Part shown: one piece after another, positions 19,191 to 27,208 of the stretch
Layout: the number at the start of each line of letters is the position of its first letter
Position numbering within the stretch: position 1 is the first letter of the stretch
Source of the DNA: Niastella koreensis GR20-10
GTDB taxonomy: Bacteria; Bacteroidota; Bacteroidia; Chitinophagales; Chitinophagaceae
DNA: 64,000 bases
Direction: 5' to 3'
NCBI RefSeq assembly: GCF_000246855.1
Contig: NC_016609.1
Span: 2,046,001 to 2,110,000 of the forward strand
Position numbers and translations under genes: made by a program
Notes under the pieces: generated by a model
What the model was told of the DNA's origin: nothing
Seen by the model: only the letters and a program-made list of their open reading frames with translations
The model's database searches: none

Positions 19191-19814
19191 ATGCCAAAGC
19201 ACCTTTTACTATACCTGATTTTACTAATATCATCAGGCTCACTTTGCATGTGCACGCATACGCCTGAGCCCCGGTACGTAAACAAAACAATACCTCCCGG
19301 TTTTGTAAGAGAGGTGCCTGATGAGTATTCTTATAAATATATAAATGAGGATGCCAACTCGCTGCAGCTTGACTCCCTGGAAGCAGGTTATGACTCTTTG
19401 CAGATCCGCATTTGGTTAGGCCATTCACTGGCCAGGGTAAGACATGTTGTGATCCTGAAATATAAAGACCAGGATTGGACAGGACAACTGGTGAGTTTTA
19501 GTGATGAAACCGGGAAGCATCATCCTGTTAAAAAACTCAGGAAAGTTTCTCCCCGCTCCGGATGGCGTGTTCTGATCGATAGTTTATTTAAATTAGGAAT
19601 AGTTACATTACCACATGACACAGCAATTACCGGGTATAGTTGTGAGGGAGGAACCGATGGTATCTCTTATGACTTTGAAATAGCCACCTCGACGGGGTAC
19701 AGGTTTTATCGTTATGATAATCCCGCGAAATGTGACAATTTTTGGCAGCCTGGCAATGTGTTACAAATAGCAAGCCTGTTGGAGAATGAATTTGATTTTA
19801 AGTATACCAGGTAA
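19191..19814 (+). CDS. Exported protein of unknown function
   Basis: 207 residues with a hydrophobic N-terminal signal (HLLLYLILLISSGSLCMC). A Cys at 21 could be lipidated, but the residues before it do not make a good lipobox. The body is mixed alpha/beta with no motif I know; CEGGTDGISYDFEIATSTGY and a Cys pair (CEGG, AKCDNFW) are its most distinctive stretches. The 281-bp divergent gap before it (18910-19190) shows nothing convincing. Its stop lies 8 bp from the convergent CMD-like gene. Confidence 0.65.
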   Translation: MPKHLLLYLILLISSGSLCMCTHTPEPRYVNKTIPPGFVREVPDEYSYKYINEDANSLQLDSLEAGYDSLQIRIWLGHSLARVRHVVILKYKDQDWTGQLVSFSDETGKHHPVKKLRKVSPRSGWRVLIDSLFKLGIVTLPHDTAITGYSCEGGTDGISYDFEIATSTGYRFYRYDNPAKCDNFWQPGNVLQIASLLENEFDFKYTR

Positions 19815-19822
19815 CGGCGCAA

Positions 19823-20383
19823 TCATTGAACAAGCCCTGCATATCTGTCTTCGGATGGTAAATAGCCTTTTTTCTGCAGAATGCCGCCAAGCCGGTCGTA
19901 GAAGGCCGGATCGTCGGGCGTGACGGTGGCGAGCCCATCCACGTACCGGTTATAGAAGCTGAAGAGAGCTGCTATGAGAACCGTATCGTGCAACTCGCGG
20001 TCGGTAGCACCCTGGTTCCGGGCGGTTTGCACCATTTCGGGCGTTACCAGGCGGCCATTCCTGCCAACGGCTTTAGCGATTGTGAGGAGGGCTTTCATTT
20101 TTTCACTTACGGCTGCGGTTGCTATATCTGTTTTCACCTGTTCTGCAACCGATGGATCGGGCAGGTAGGCATTAGCGGCAGCAGTATGCGCGGCGGTGCA
20201 AAATTGGCATTCGTTGCCATGGCTAACAACGGTAGCGATCAACTCGCGTTCGCCCTCAGTGAGCGTTGATTCTCCCCGAAGCAGGATTTGGGTGAGTTGG
20301 CGAATGGGCAGCGCGGTATCGAGACGATAGTCGAGCAGACCGGTAATTCCCGGCAGGTTTTCGTTTAATGGAATATATGGCAT
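19823..20383 (-). CDS. Carboxymuconolactone decarboxylase/AhpD-like peroxidase-related protein
   Basis: 186 residues, all-helical. The AhpD-type redox motif is C59-Q-F-C62 with His66 (GNECQFCTAAHTAAA), the arrangement used for alkyl-hydroperoxidase activity. The length fits the 'peroxidase-related' branch of the CMD superfamily rather than true 4-carboxymuconolactone decarboxylase. There is no signal peptide, so it is cytosolic. A role in removing peroxides is known for the family; the partner reductant is not visible nearby. Confidence 0.85.
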   Translation of the reverse strand: MPYIPLNENLPGITGLLDYRLDTALPIRQLTQILLRGESTLTEGERELIATVVSHGNECQFCTAAHTAAANAYLPDPSVAEQVKTDIATAAVSEKMKALLTIAKAVGRNGRLVTPEMVQTARNQGATDRELHDTVLIAALFSFYNRYVDGLATVTPDDPAFYDRLGGILQKKGYLPSEDRYAGLVQ

Positions 20384-20547
20384 GGAATCTTATTTATCTA
20401 CAAGGTAAAAAAAACTCGTGAGTATCTTTCGCTGGCTTTTGATTCTTATTTAACCTTTTCGGACTTCGAATATTGAGGGGAACGTTATATTTTGGCTGAT
20501 GGTAGCGATGTCCTTCATTAATATATAAATGGATTTAATCTGGTTGT

Positions 20548-21402
20548 ATGAAAGAATTGGTTAAGCTGATTGTACTGTTGGTATTGTCACTTGGTTCACT
20601 CCGGGGTTTTTCGCAGGATAAAATAGAAAGGTCAAAACAGGAAGTAAAAAGCGGTAACAGAAGAGAAAGCCGTAAAGCAGATCAATCGGGCAATTCCCGG
20701 CATTCGGTCCAGTCTTCAACCTGTACAGAAGATAAAACACTTGGCATTATTGTTTTGGAAGGGATAGTGACCGGCCTGGCATATGCCACTTATTATTCTG
20801 TAGTAGGTAGTTACAGATTAGAAGATCACTTACACAGTAAGGTTACAAAATATCCCTATTATAACCACTACTCGGGTAACTATGAAAGTACTGATTCGGT
20901 AAGTGATTCAAGGATCCATTTCCGTTTCGATATCGATAATAAGTTTCTTTATTCCAACAAAGATCTGATAGGTAATCATCTTACCTGCAACATCCGTCCC
21001 TTCCAGTACTTTTACCTGCAGGGACAATATCATGAGCTGGCTGAGTATACCACCCAAAACAAGTATACAAATCTTTCTTTGTTTAACCTGTATTTCTGTT
21101 ATGACAGGTTAAGGTTTGAAAGATTCAATGCAGGCTGGAAAATGGGCATGTGTTACATTGGTAATAATGTAAACAGAGGAGGATTTTCATTTGGGCTGGA
21201 TGCAGAAACATTTATAGTGAAGCCCGTTAGTTTATATGTGTCAAAGCAATGGGGTGGCATTAATCATGTGGCGGTTAATCAATTTGAAGTGGGAGGTAAG
21301 TTTCATCTAAAAAGATATAATGTCAATCTGGGATATGAACATTTGAAAATAGGCAGCCCTTTATACGATTATATTTCTTTAGGCGCAGGCATTCATTTAT
21401 AA
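20548..21402 (+). CDS. Exported beta-strand-rich protein, probable outer-membrane barrel
   Basis: 284 residues. A signal peptide (MKELVKLIVLLVLSLGSLRGFSQ) is followed by a basic, Ser-rich stretch (about 25-55) and a short hydrophobic segment (GIIVLEGIVTGLAYATYYSVVG). The rest alternates polar and aromatic residues as in small barrels (HFRFDIDNKFLYSNKDLIGN, FYLQGQYHELAEY, YNVNLGYEHLKIGSPLYDY) and ends in GAGIHL. I recognise no family. It is monocistronic, with no clear terminator after it. Confidence 0.65.
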   Translation: MKELVKLIVLLVLSLGSLRGFSQDKIERSKQEVKSGNRRESRKADQSGNSRHSVQSSTCTEDKTLGIIVLEGIVTGLAYATYYSVVGSYRLEDHLHSKVTKYPYYNHYSGNYESTDSVSDSRIHFRFDIDNKFLYSNKDLIGNHLTCNIRPFQYFYLQGQYHELAEYTTQNKYTNLSLFNLYFCYDRLRFERFNAGWKMGMCYIGNNVNRGGFSFGLDAETFIVKPVSLYVSKQWGGINHVAVNQFEVGGKFHLKRYNVNLGYEHLKIGSPLYDYISLGAGIHL

Positions 21403-21517
21403 AAAATAACCGGCGCGCTGGCTTTTCTTTCCGCAAATTTTGATTATCAGGAAGATACAAAATCCATTTTCCGGAAATCTTACCTATAGAACAGGATGCT
21501 GGCTACCACAAAAGCCC

Positions 21518-21525
21518 TAATTTTG
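21518..21525 (+). promoter_or_regulatory. -7 box of the hydroxy-acid oxidase gene
   Basis: TAATTTTG fits TAnnTTTG and lies 21 bp before the ATG at 21547. No matching -33 box is clear. Confidence 0.45.
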
Positions 21526-21546
21526 CGCACTTGAAACCAAAAGTCA

Positions 21547-22710
21547 ATGAGTAAACAAGCACCTGCAGTCAAGTATAACACCAGTTATCCTTCGATTGAT
21601 GACCTGCGCGAAAAAGCCAGGAGAAAAATCCCGAAATTTGCCTTTGAATACCTCGATGGGGGCTGTAATGAAGATGTAAACCTGCATAAAAACACGGCAG
21701 AGATCAGAGAGGTGGAACTGGCCCCTTATTACCTGAGCAAACACAAGGGTTCGAGCCTCCAGACCGAATTGTTTGGTCATGTGTACGATGCTCCTTTTGG
21801 AATTGCGCCTGTCGGGCTTCAGGGGCTCATCTGGCCTAATTCACCGCAGATTCTTGCCAAAGCCGCCTCAGCGCATAATATCCCTTTTATACTGAGTACT
21901 GTTACTACGGCAGATATTGAAACCATCAGCCAGATCACAGAAGGCCGGGCCTGGTACCAGCTGTACCATCCCGCCGAAAATGAAGTGCGCGATGATATTT
22001 TAAAACGGCTCGAAGCCGCTCAATACCCCGTATTGGTGTTGCTGAGCGATGTACCTTCTTTCGGGTTCAGACCAAGAGACATCCGCAACGGGTTGGCCAT
22101 GCCGCCCAGAATGACTCTGAGAAATATTCTTCAGATCATGACGCGGCCAGAGTGGGCATTAAAAACCCTGAAGTACGGTACGCCTAATTTTGCCACCCTG
22201 AAGCCCTACATGCCAAAAGGGTTAAATATGAAACAGCTGGGCCTTTTCATGAACCGCACTTTTGCAGGCAGGTTGAATGCAGATAAAATAGCACCCATTC
22301 GTGATAAATGGAAGGGGAAAATTGTAGTTAAAGGCATTGCAACCGAAGCCGATACCGAAATGTGCATCAAACTGGGCGTGGACGGCATTATCGTTTCCAA
22401 CCACGGCGGCAGGCAGTTGGATGCCGGTCAGTCGGCCATAAAATCGATGAACCCGATCATTGATAACTATAAAGGTAAAATAAAGATCATGATGGACAGT
22501 GGCCTGCGTTCAGGTCCGGATGTGGCGAGGGTAATGGCCAGTGGCGCCGATTTTACCTTTATGGGCCGTTCGTTCATGTACAGCGTAGCTGCACTGGGCG
22601 ATGCAGGCGGCGATCATGTGATCGCTATGCTGAAAACACAATTGATGCAGGTGATGGACCAGGTTTGTTGTGAGCAGATCTTTGACCTGCCAAAGCATAT
22701 TATAAAATAA
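21547..22710 (+). CDS. FMN-dependent alpha-hydroxy-acid oxidase/dehydrogenase (LldD-like)
   Basis: 387 residues, the usual size. N-terminal SIDDLREKARRKIPKFAFEYLDGG leads to the TIM barrel. The catalytic base is His286 in SNHGGRQLD, preceded by the FMN-contacting Lys in VVKGI, and the phosphate-binding end reads MDSGLRSGPDVARVMASGAD with FMGRSF. These enzymes oxidise L-lactate, glycolate or other 2-hydroxy acids with FMN; the substrate cannot be told. A -7 box lies at 21518 and a strong terminator follows the stop. Confidence 0.9.
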   Translation: MSKQAPAVKYNTSYPSIDDLREKARRKIPKFAFEYLDGGCNEDVNLHKNTAEIREVELAPYYLSKHKGSSLQTELFGHVYDAPFGIAPVGLQGLIWPNSPQILAKAASAHNIPFILSTVTTADIETISQITEGRAWYQLYHPAENEVRDDILKRLEAAQYPVLVLLSDVPSFGFRPRDIRNGLAMPPRMTLRNILQIMTRPEWALKTLKYGTPNFATLKPYMPKGLNMKQLGLFMNRTFAGRLNADKIAPIRDKWKGKIVVKGIATEADTEMCIKLGVDGIIVSNHGGRQLDAGQSAIKSMNPIIDNYKGKIKIMMDSGLRSGPDVARVMASGADFTFMGRSFMYSVAALGDAGGDHVIAMLKTQLMQVMDQVCCEQIFDLPKHIIK

Positions 22711-22729
22711 GATCTTTCAGAAAATAATG

Positions 22730-22765
22730 ATACCTGGTCCTTTCAACAAGGGCCAGGTATTTTTA
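22730..22765 (+). terminator. Rho-independent terminator
   Basis: ATACCTGGTCCTT (22730-22742) pairs with AAGGGCCAGGTAT (22748-22760) with one G-T pair and a five-base loop, followed by TTTTATTT, 20 bp after the stop of the oxidase gene. Confidence 0.9.
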
Positions 22766-22822
22766 TTTCATTCATTCTCCAAAACCGGACAGCCAACTGT
22801 TCATTTCCGTAGACTTTCCCCA

Positions 22823-23002
22823 CTCCTGGGATATTATTTCATGAGCAAGTGGCTGCAAAGCTACAGTTACCGTACTTCCTTATCCTGGTGGATCTTTGCT
22901 GCAACAGGTTCCGGCGCCTTGCTGATCACCTTGTTGACCGTAAGCTATCAGGCAATCAAAGCCGCATTGGCAAATCCCGTAAAGAGTTTGAGAACTGAAT
23001 AA
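22823..23002 (+). pseudogene. 3' remnant of an FtsX/MacB-type ABC transporter permease
   Basis: The sixty residues ending at 23002 (YYFMSKWLQSYSYRTSLSWW, then IFAATGSGALLITLLTVSYQ, then AIKAALANPVKSLRTE) are the last transmembrane helix and the conserved tail of Bacteroidota FtsX-like permeases, which normally have about 800 residues. Nothing upstream matches the rest: the sequence before 22823 is the terminator of the previous gene. The remnant has no frameshift, so the loss looks like one deletion. The frame has an ATG at 22727, but a short peptide is not expected to function. Confidence 0.75.
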
Positions 23003-23124
23003 AAGCTGTATATTGGTTTAATGGTATCGCGTGGTGTAGCGCCTGTTAAACAAATTTATAATATATGGAAGAGGCTATATTCCAGGTTCAAAAAAATAAA
23101 CCGAGTAAATAAAAAAGCCAATTC

Positions 23125-23601
23125 ATGGTCGTAAAAACTACATACAATTATAACGCGAGCGCTGCAGAACTCTGGCCGTTGCTTTTCAACTCCAAAATGG
23201 ATGACAAACAACCCTGTTATTTGCTTTGCGGACTGCCCAAACCACTGGAGTGCAGGCTGCCCGATAGTCAGGGCGGGGTAGGAAGTACCCGGGAATGTGT
23301 GTCTGATAAAGGCACGATCCAGCAGCGCATTACGGAGTGGGTACCTGGCCATAAACTGTCGTTCCAATTGGAGAAAACCAACTTATACTTTGGCCCTTGT
23401 GTGGAATCAATTTTAGAACAGTTCGAGCTTACGGATAACAACCAGGTTGGTTGCCAGATTACCCGCACCACTACCTTCAGGGCAAAAGGTCCTATGGCTC
23501 CTGTGGTGTCCATCCCCATGTTTATTGGCCTGAAAGCCATCCACCGGTATGTTTTTAGTAATTGGAAACGGCTTTCTTCAAATACTTCCCTTCATCATTA
23601 G
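23125..23601 (+). CDS. SRPBCC-family (START-like) protein
   Basis: 158 residues with the helix-grip pattern: N-terminal KTTYNYNASAAELWPLLF, then paired strands (GSTRECVSDKGTIQQRITEW, HKLSFQLEKTN), and a long C-terminal helix (MFIGLKAIHRYVFSNWKRL). The family binds hydrophobic ligands or stabilises proteins; no ligand is predicted. It lies 134 bp upstream of the SDR gene on the same strand and the two may be co-transcribed. Confidence 0.75.
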   Translation: MVVKTTYNYNASAAELWPLLFNSKMDDKQPCYLLCGLPKPLECRLPDSQGGVGSTRECVSDKGTIQQRITEWVPGHKLSFQLEKTNLYFGPCVESILEQFELTDNNQVGCQITRTTTFRAKGPMAPVVSIPMFIGLKAIHRYVFSNWKRLSSNTSLHH

Positions 23602-23735
23602 GCTGGCCTGAACCTTACCATCCGGTCAACAGGAAAAATCAGGAATTAAAATGTCTGGAAACGTTAGCTCCAAACGTCATGGTTATGCACGTGAAGCATT
23701 CACATGTAATTCCTCAACATTTTAAAAAAGCAATT

Positions 23736-24527
23736 ATGAATGAGTTGAAAAACAAAGTAGTCGTGATCTATGGAGCGGGCGGCGAAATCGGCGGTGCTGT
23801 CGCACGTGCTTTTGCACGGGAAGGGGCCCGGCTTTTTCTTACCGGGCGCCGCCTGGCGCCTGTAGAAGCAGTTGCCAGGGATATCGTGTCTGCTGGCGGC
23901 GAGGCCGAAGCCGCGCAGGTCGATGCTCTTGATGAGCAAGCTATCGATAAGCATTTGCAGTTTGTAGTAGCAAAGGCGGGCTGTATCGATATTTCGTTCA
24001 ATGCTATAGGAAACTCGCCAACCAGCTACCTGGGGGCATCGCTGGTTGAGATGGACCTTAAACAGTTCATCATGCCGATCACGAGCTATATCATATCCTA
24101 CTTTCTAACGGCGCGTTTAGCGGCAAGACGCATGCTCCTGAACAAATCCGGGGTGATCATGACCGTTTCCGCGCCTCCCGCAAGAATAGGCACCCCAAAC
24201 GGAGGGTATGGTCCGTCACAGGCTGCCAAGGAGGCGCTTACCCGTTACCTGTCTAAAGAGCTCGCGCCACAGGGCATCCGCGTGGTTTGTCTGCAGCCGC
24301 ATGGCATGCCGGAGACAGAAACTATAAAGGAGATATTTGAAAGCAGGGCCGCTACAGCGGGCGTAACCTGGGAACAGTTCACTGCATATCTTGCAGGCAT
24401 GAACCATCCCAAACGTTTCATGACACTTGCGGAGATGGCGAATGTAGCGGTCTTTGTGGCTTCCGATAAGGCAAGTGTACTGATGGGAACAACCGTCAAC
24501 ATGACCATGGGGGCCCTGGATGACTAA
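23736..24527 (+). CDS. Short-chain dehydrogenase/reductase with altered catalytic tetrad
   Basis: I take the ATG at 23736 (MNELKNKVVVIYGAGGEIGG), because the frame upstream to 23562 overlaps the previous gene and has no SDR character. The product has 263 residues. The Rossmann glycine motif is GAGGEIG at 13-19 and a basic GRR follows at 37-39, which favours NADP(H). The active-site Ser145 and Tyr158 have the normal 13-residue spacing, but the +4 residue that should be Lys is Gln162 (YGPSQAAK). The Asn motif reads NAIGN. Other SDRs with such changes may have weak or no reductase activity. Substrate unknown. Confidence 0.85.
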   Translation: MNELKNKVVVIYGAGGEIGGAVARAFAREGARLFLTGRRLAPVEAVARDIVSAGGEAEAAQVDALDEQAIDKHLQFVVAKAGCIDISFNAIGNSPTSYLGASLVEMDLKQFIMPITSYIISYFLTARLAARRMLLNKSGVIMTVSAPPARIGTPNGGYGPSQAAKEALTRYLSKELAPQGIRVVCLQPHGMPETETIKEIFESRAATAGVTWEQFTAYLAGMNHPKRFMTLAEMANVAVFVASDKASVLMGTTVNMTMGALDD

Positions 24528-24614
24528 ACAACAAACATAAGCGATATCCGCTGGTGCTTTTTTTAAGCAGAAGATGCGGGCTCACCAAAATGAGAAAGCG
24601 AACTAGTCACTCTA

Positions 24615-25322
24615 TTATTTCGCCTGTTCAAAAAACACCCATGTTTCTCCAGGCCTGGTACCACTAACACCTTCCTGGTATTGGGCCATCATCTTGTTCC
24701 AGTCATTTACGCGCGGATTGTTTTCAGTGGTTTTGCTATTCATTTTTTGAAAATCAGCGCCCTGGGGAATGCTGATAACAAGCATCAGCTGCCTGCCGTT
24801 CTTAAAGATCAGCAACTGTTCAAACCCGGCATTGCAAAAACCCTTCGACACCTCGGGCCATTGTTTGAATTGCGTGGCATGATACTGTAAATACTCCCGT
24901 TGCTTTGTAGTATCAGACACCAGGTTGGCGGTAAGGATAATATGATCCCATTCTTTGGCCGGGGTTATTTTATCATGGCAGTTGTCCTGTTTACTGAATA
25001 TGTAAAAAGGGTTTTCATACAATTTAACCGTTGCTTTGGGGAACAACTGCTGCAAACGTTGCTGATTATCCCGCACATTAGACATATGACCAAATATTAC
25101 CGCCCGGTTTTGCCATTGGTAAACCCACGATAAGGGGATACCATGACTCCGGCAAAAGTCTTTTATCTTTTTAATATCGGGATGTGCAGTAGCTGCGTAT
25201 ACAATTTCTATTGCCTGTGGGCGATCGCCGCCAGGGGCGGGTGGAATAACAGTTGCCTGCGTAATACATGACAATGCTGAAAGAAGAATACAAAAGGTTA
25301 CTTTATATAAAGTGGTGATCAT
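24615..25322 (-). CDS. Exported L-rhamnose-mutarotase-like protein with two ferredoxin-like halves
   Basis: 235 residues with a signal peptide (LYKVTFCILLSALSCITQA). The C-terminal half (about 125-235) resembles RhaM: YLQYHATQFKQWPEVSKGFCNAG (the His in YHATQF fits the mutarotase active-site His), LMLVISIPQGADF and PGETWVFFEQA at the end. The N-terminal half (about 35-115) looks like another beta-alpha-beta unit (AIEIVYAATAHPDIKKIKDF) without those residues. Known RhaM enzymes interconvert rhamnose anomers in the cytosol; this one would act in the periplasm. Convergent with the SDR gene; no terminator is clear between them. Confidence 0.7.
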   Translation of the reverse strand: MITTLYKVTFCILLSALSCITQATVIPPAPGGDRPQAIEIVYAATAHPDIKKIKDFCRSHGIPLSWVYQWQNRAVIFGHMSNVRDNQQRLQQLFPKATVKLYENPFYIFSKQDNCHDKITPAKEWDHIILTANLVSDTTKQREYLQYHATQFKQWPEVSKGFCNAGFEQLLIFKNGRQLMLVISIPQGADFQKMNSKTTENNPRVNDWNKMMAQYQEGVSGTRPGETWVFFEQAK

Positions 25323-25461
25323 ATGGCTGGTTTACGATCAAAGATAAACCGCCCGCCGCAAAACCTGATTGCATAGGAGTGTAAATTTCAGTTTTCTTTT
25401 ATAATATTGAACCTGATTTTATAAAGCAGCAAATGCCCATCCCTTGTTAAAACACTTGACA

Positions 25462-25827
25462 ATGAAAAGTTTTCCATTAATACTACTTTGTTTTGTAGGT
25501 GTTGCCAATATTTATGGCCAGGGAGGCCGGATAAGTGTAGAAATTACAAAAGAAAAGCATAAGACCTATACTACTAAAGTGATTCCTTCCGATATGGCAG
25601 ATTCTTCCGTGGTAAAAGTTATTGAGAGAAGGCTTGAAGGCTTCAGGCCGGTTAAAAATCATCTCAAAAAGGGAACCTATATCGTTTCGGTCAATTTTAT
25701 TTTAGACAAAGATGGAAATTGTTCCGGTATAGCATGTAATAATGATCCGGGATTTGGTTTGTGTGCAGAAGTTGTACGTGAGCTTAAAAAATATGGAAAA
25801 TTTGGTCCTGCTAAAGTCGGCGAATAG
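25462..25827 (+). CDS. Small exported TonB-C-like protein
   Basis: I start at 25462 (MKSFPLILLCFVGVANIYGQ), which gives a clean signal peptide; the frame reaches 25444. The product has 121 residues. The C-terminal half (VVKVIERRLEGFRP, KGTYIVSVNFILDKDGNCSG, CAEVVRELKKYGKFGPAKVG) resembles the TonB C-terminal alpha/beta fold as found in many small Bacteroidota energy-transducer-like proteins. There is no TonB transmembrane anchor. It precedes the DHFR-like gene by 30 bp and may be co-transcribed. Confidence 0.65.
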   Translation: MKSFPLILLCFVGVANIYGQGGRISVEITKEKHKTYTTKVIPSDMADSSVVKVIERRLEGFRPVKNHLKKGTYIVSVNFILDKDGNCSGIACNNDPGFGLCAEVVRELKKYGKFGPAKVGE

Positions 25828-25857
25828 TTTTTAAATTACAAATTAAACCGGCATATT

Positions 25858-26409
25858 ATGAGAAAACTAATCGCAGCCATCAATATGACATTGGATGGGT
25901 ATTGTGACCATACGGCAATAGATCCGGATGATGAAATACATCAGCATTATGCTGACCTGTTAGATAATGCAGGCATTATTCTATATGGAAGGATAACCTA
26001 TCAACTAATGGAATACTGGCGAACGGTAGTGCAAAGCCCTACCGGTAACAAAGCGATGGATGATTTTGCCGTGATAATGGATAAGATCCCAAAAGTTGTT
26101 TTTTCGCATACGCTGAAAAATGTAGAATGGGAAACTGCCAGGTTGGCGAACCGGGATCTTAAAGAAGAAGTTACAGCACTCAAACAACAACCGGGTAAAG
26201 ATCTTTTAGTGGGCAGCCCGGGTTTAATTATAGCCGCAATGAATCTTAATTTGATTGATGAATTCCAACTCTGTATTCACCCGGTTATATTGGGAGGCGG
26301 TTTGCCATTGTTTAAGCAAATTCATGCTAAGACTATTCTTAAACTCTTAAAGACAAAAACCTTTAAGAGCGGTGCAGTAGTATGTTATTATGAGCCAGCG
26401 CAAGTGTAA
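25858..26409 (+). CDS. RibD C-terminal/DHFR-family reductase
   Basis: 183 residues. N-terminal RKLIAAINMTLDGYCDH, GIILYGRITYQLMEYW, KVVFSHTLKNVEW and LVGSPGLIIAAMNLNLIDEF with IHPVILGGGLPLF give the dihydrofolate-reductase-like fold with the NADPH-binding loop. It is a stand-alone reductase of the YwjB/YyaP kind; the substrate is unknown. A paralogue lies at 35972. The last two codons and the stop (CAA GTG TAA) are the first nine bases of a 21-bp repeat array, so the C-terminus QV may have been set by the repeat. Confidence 0.8.
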   Translation: MRKLIAAINMTLDGYCDHTAIDPDDEIHQHYADLLDNAGIILYGRITYQLMEYWRTVVQSPTGNKAMDDFAVIMDKIPKVVFSHTLKNVEWETARLANRDLKEEVTALKQQPGKDLLVGSPGLIIAAMNLNLIDEFQLCIHPVILGGGLPLFKQIHAKTILKLLKTKTFKSGAVVCYYEPAQV

Positions 26410-26495
26410 CGCTTACTCCCTCAGGTGTAACGCTTACTCCTGCAAGTGTAACACCTACTCGCACAAGTGCAACACTTTCCCTGCCAGGTGCATCA
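26401..26495. repeat. 21-bp tandem repeat, about 4.5 units, overlapping a stop codon
   Basis: Units start at 26401, 26422, 26443, 26464 and 26485 (partial), with the pattern CA[AG]GTG[TC]AAC followed by CTTACTCC or a variant. Units 1 and 2 agree in 18 of their first 19 bases; later units diverge. Read in the upstream frame, units 1-3 carry an in-frame TAA or its decayed form at the same place. There are no spacers, so it is not a CRISPR. Confidence 0.8.
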
Positions 26496-26719
26496 GACCA
26501 TATCGTTTATGGCTTTCCCTGCCCAAAATGCTGACGGAGGTCAGTCCAGGATACCAGCTTTGTTAAATACATACCCTTAAATTGCTGATTTCAAACCATC
26601 TAACAGTAAAACGGACAAAACCGGGTCAAAAACAAATAGAAACCTACAAATAACAGTCAGTTGCCAACAGAAAACGTTACCTTAGGTATGTAAATTTTGA
26701 GCCTCGCATTAGTAATCAT
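26496..26719. other. Gap upstream of RRM gene 2, no gene seen
   Basis: Between the repeat array and the RRM leader I see no open frame of note. AAATTTTG at 26692-26699 is a loose -7 box reading towards the RRM gene, with no convincing -33 box. Confidence 0.35.
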
Positions 26720-26778
26720 TAATCGAATTGCTGGTTCTGCATTTTTATTAGTCTTACTTGTTGCCTTTCTCAGAGATT
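26720..26778 (+). promoter_or_regulatory. Conserved 5' leader of RRM gene 2
   Basis: TAATCGAAT at 26720 and TTTCTCAGAGATT at 26766-26778 match the leader of RRM gene 1 (8097 and 8143). The ATG lies 29 nt after CTCAGA here and 26 nt there. Confidence 0.5.
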
Positions 26779-26802
26779 ATTTTAATTTATCAATTGTGAG
26801 CA

Positions 26803-27120
26803 ATGAACATTTATGTTTCAAATTTAGGTTTCAATGTACAGGATGAAGATCTGAAAGATTTTTTCGCCCCTTATGGTGAAATAACCTCAGCAAAGATTAT
26901 TATGGACAGGGAAACCGGAAAATCACGTGGTTTTGGTTTTGTTGAAATGCCCAACGATGCAGAAGCTAAAAAAGCTATTGCAGAACTTGACCAGGCCATG
27001 GTTGAAGGCAGAGCCATAAAGGTTGTAGAGGCAAGACCCAAAGAAGACAAACCCGCACGTAAAAACTTTTCACCCAGAAATGACAGAGGAGGTGGTGGTT
27101 ACAATAAGAACCGGTGGTAA
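26803..27120 (+). CDS. RRM RNA-binding protein with RGG-like tail (cold-shock type)
   Basis: 105 residues. RNP2 is IYVSNL at 3-8 and RNP1 is RGFGFVEM at 42-49, as in the paralogue at 8176. The tail (about 80-105) is Lys/Arg/Gly-rich (RNDRGGGGYNKNRW) and adds nonspecific RNA binding as in eukaryotic glycine-rich RRM proteins. The leader is shared with RRM gene 1, which lacks the tail. It is monocistronic. Confidence 0.9.
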   Translation: MNIYVSNLGFNVQDEDLKDFFAPYGEITSAKIIMDRETGKSRGFGFVEMPNDAEAKKAIAELDQAMVEGRAIKVVEARPKEDKPARKNFSPRNDRGGGGYNKNRW

Positions 27121-27208
27121 AGATCTCTCTTCATTTAAATCGAGGATTGCTGTTGTTAATTTTTATATAGTAAACATCTTTGGATAAGCACCAGATGTAG
27201 CCATAGGT

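Noticed and set aside
23065-23112. Fifteen-codon open frame before the SRPBCC gene
   Set aside because: Too short, no signal of translation and no known peptide; likely chance.
26401-26495. CRISPR-like array
   Set aside because: Units are contiguous with no spacers, period is 21 bp and units decay towards one end; no cas genes are nearby.
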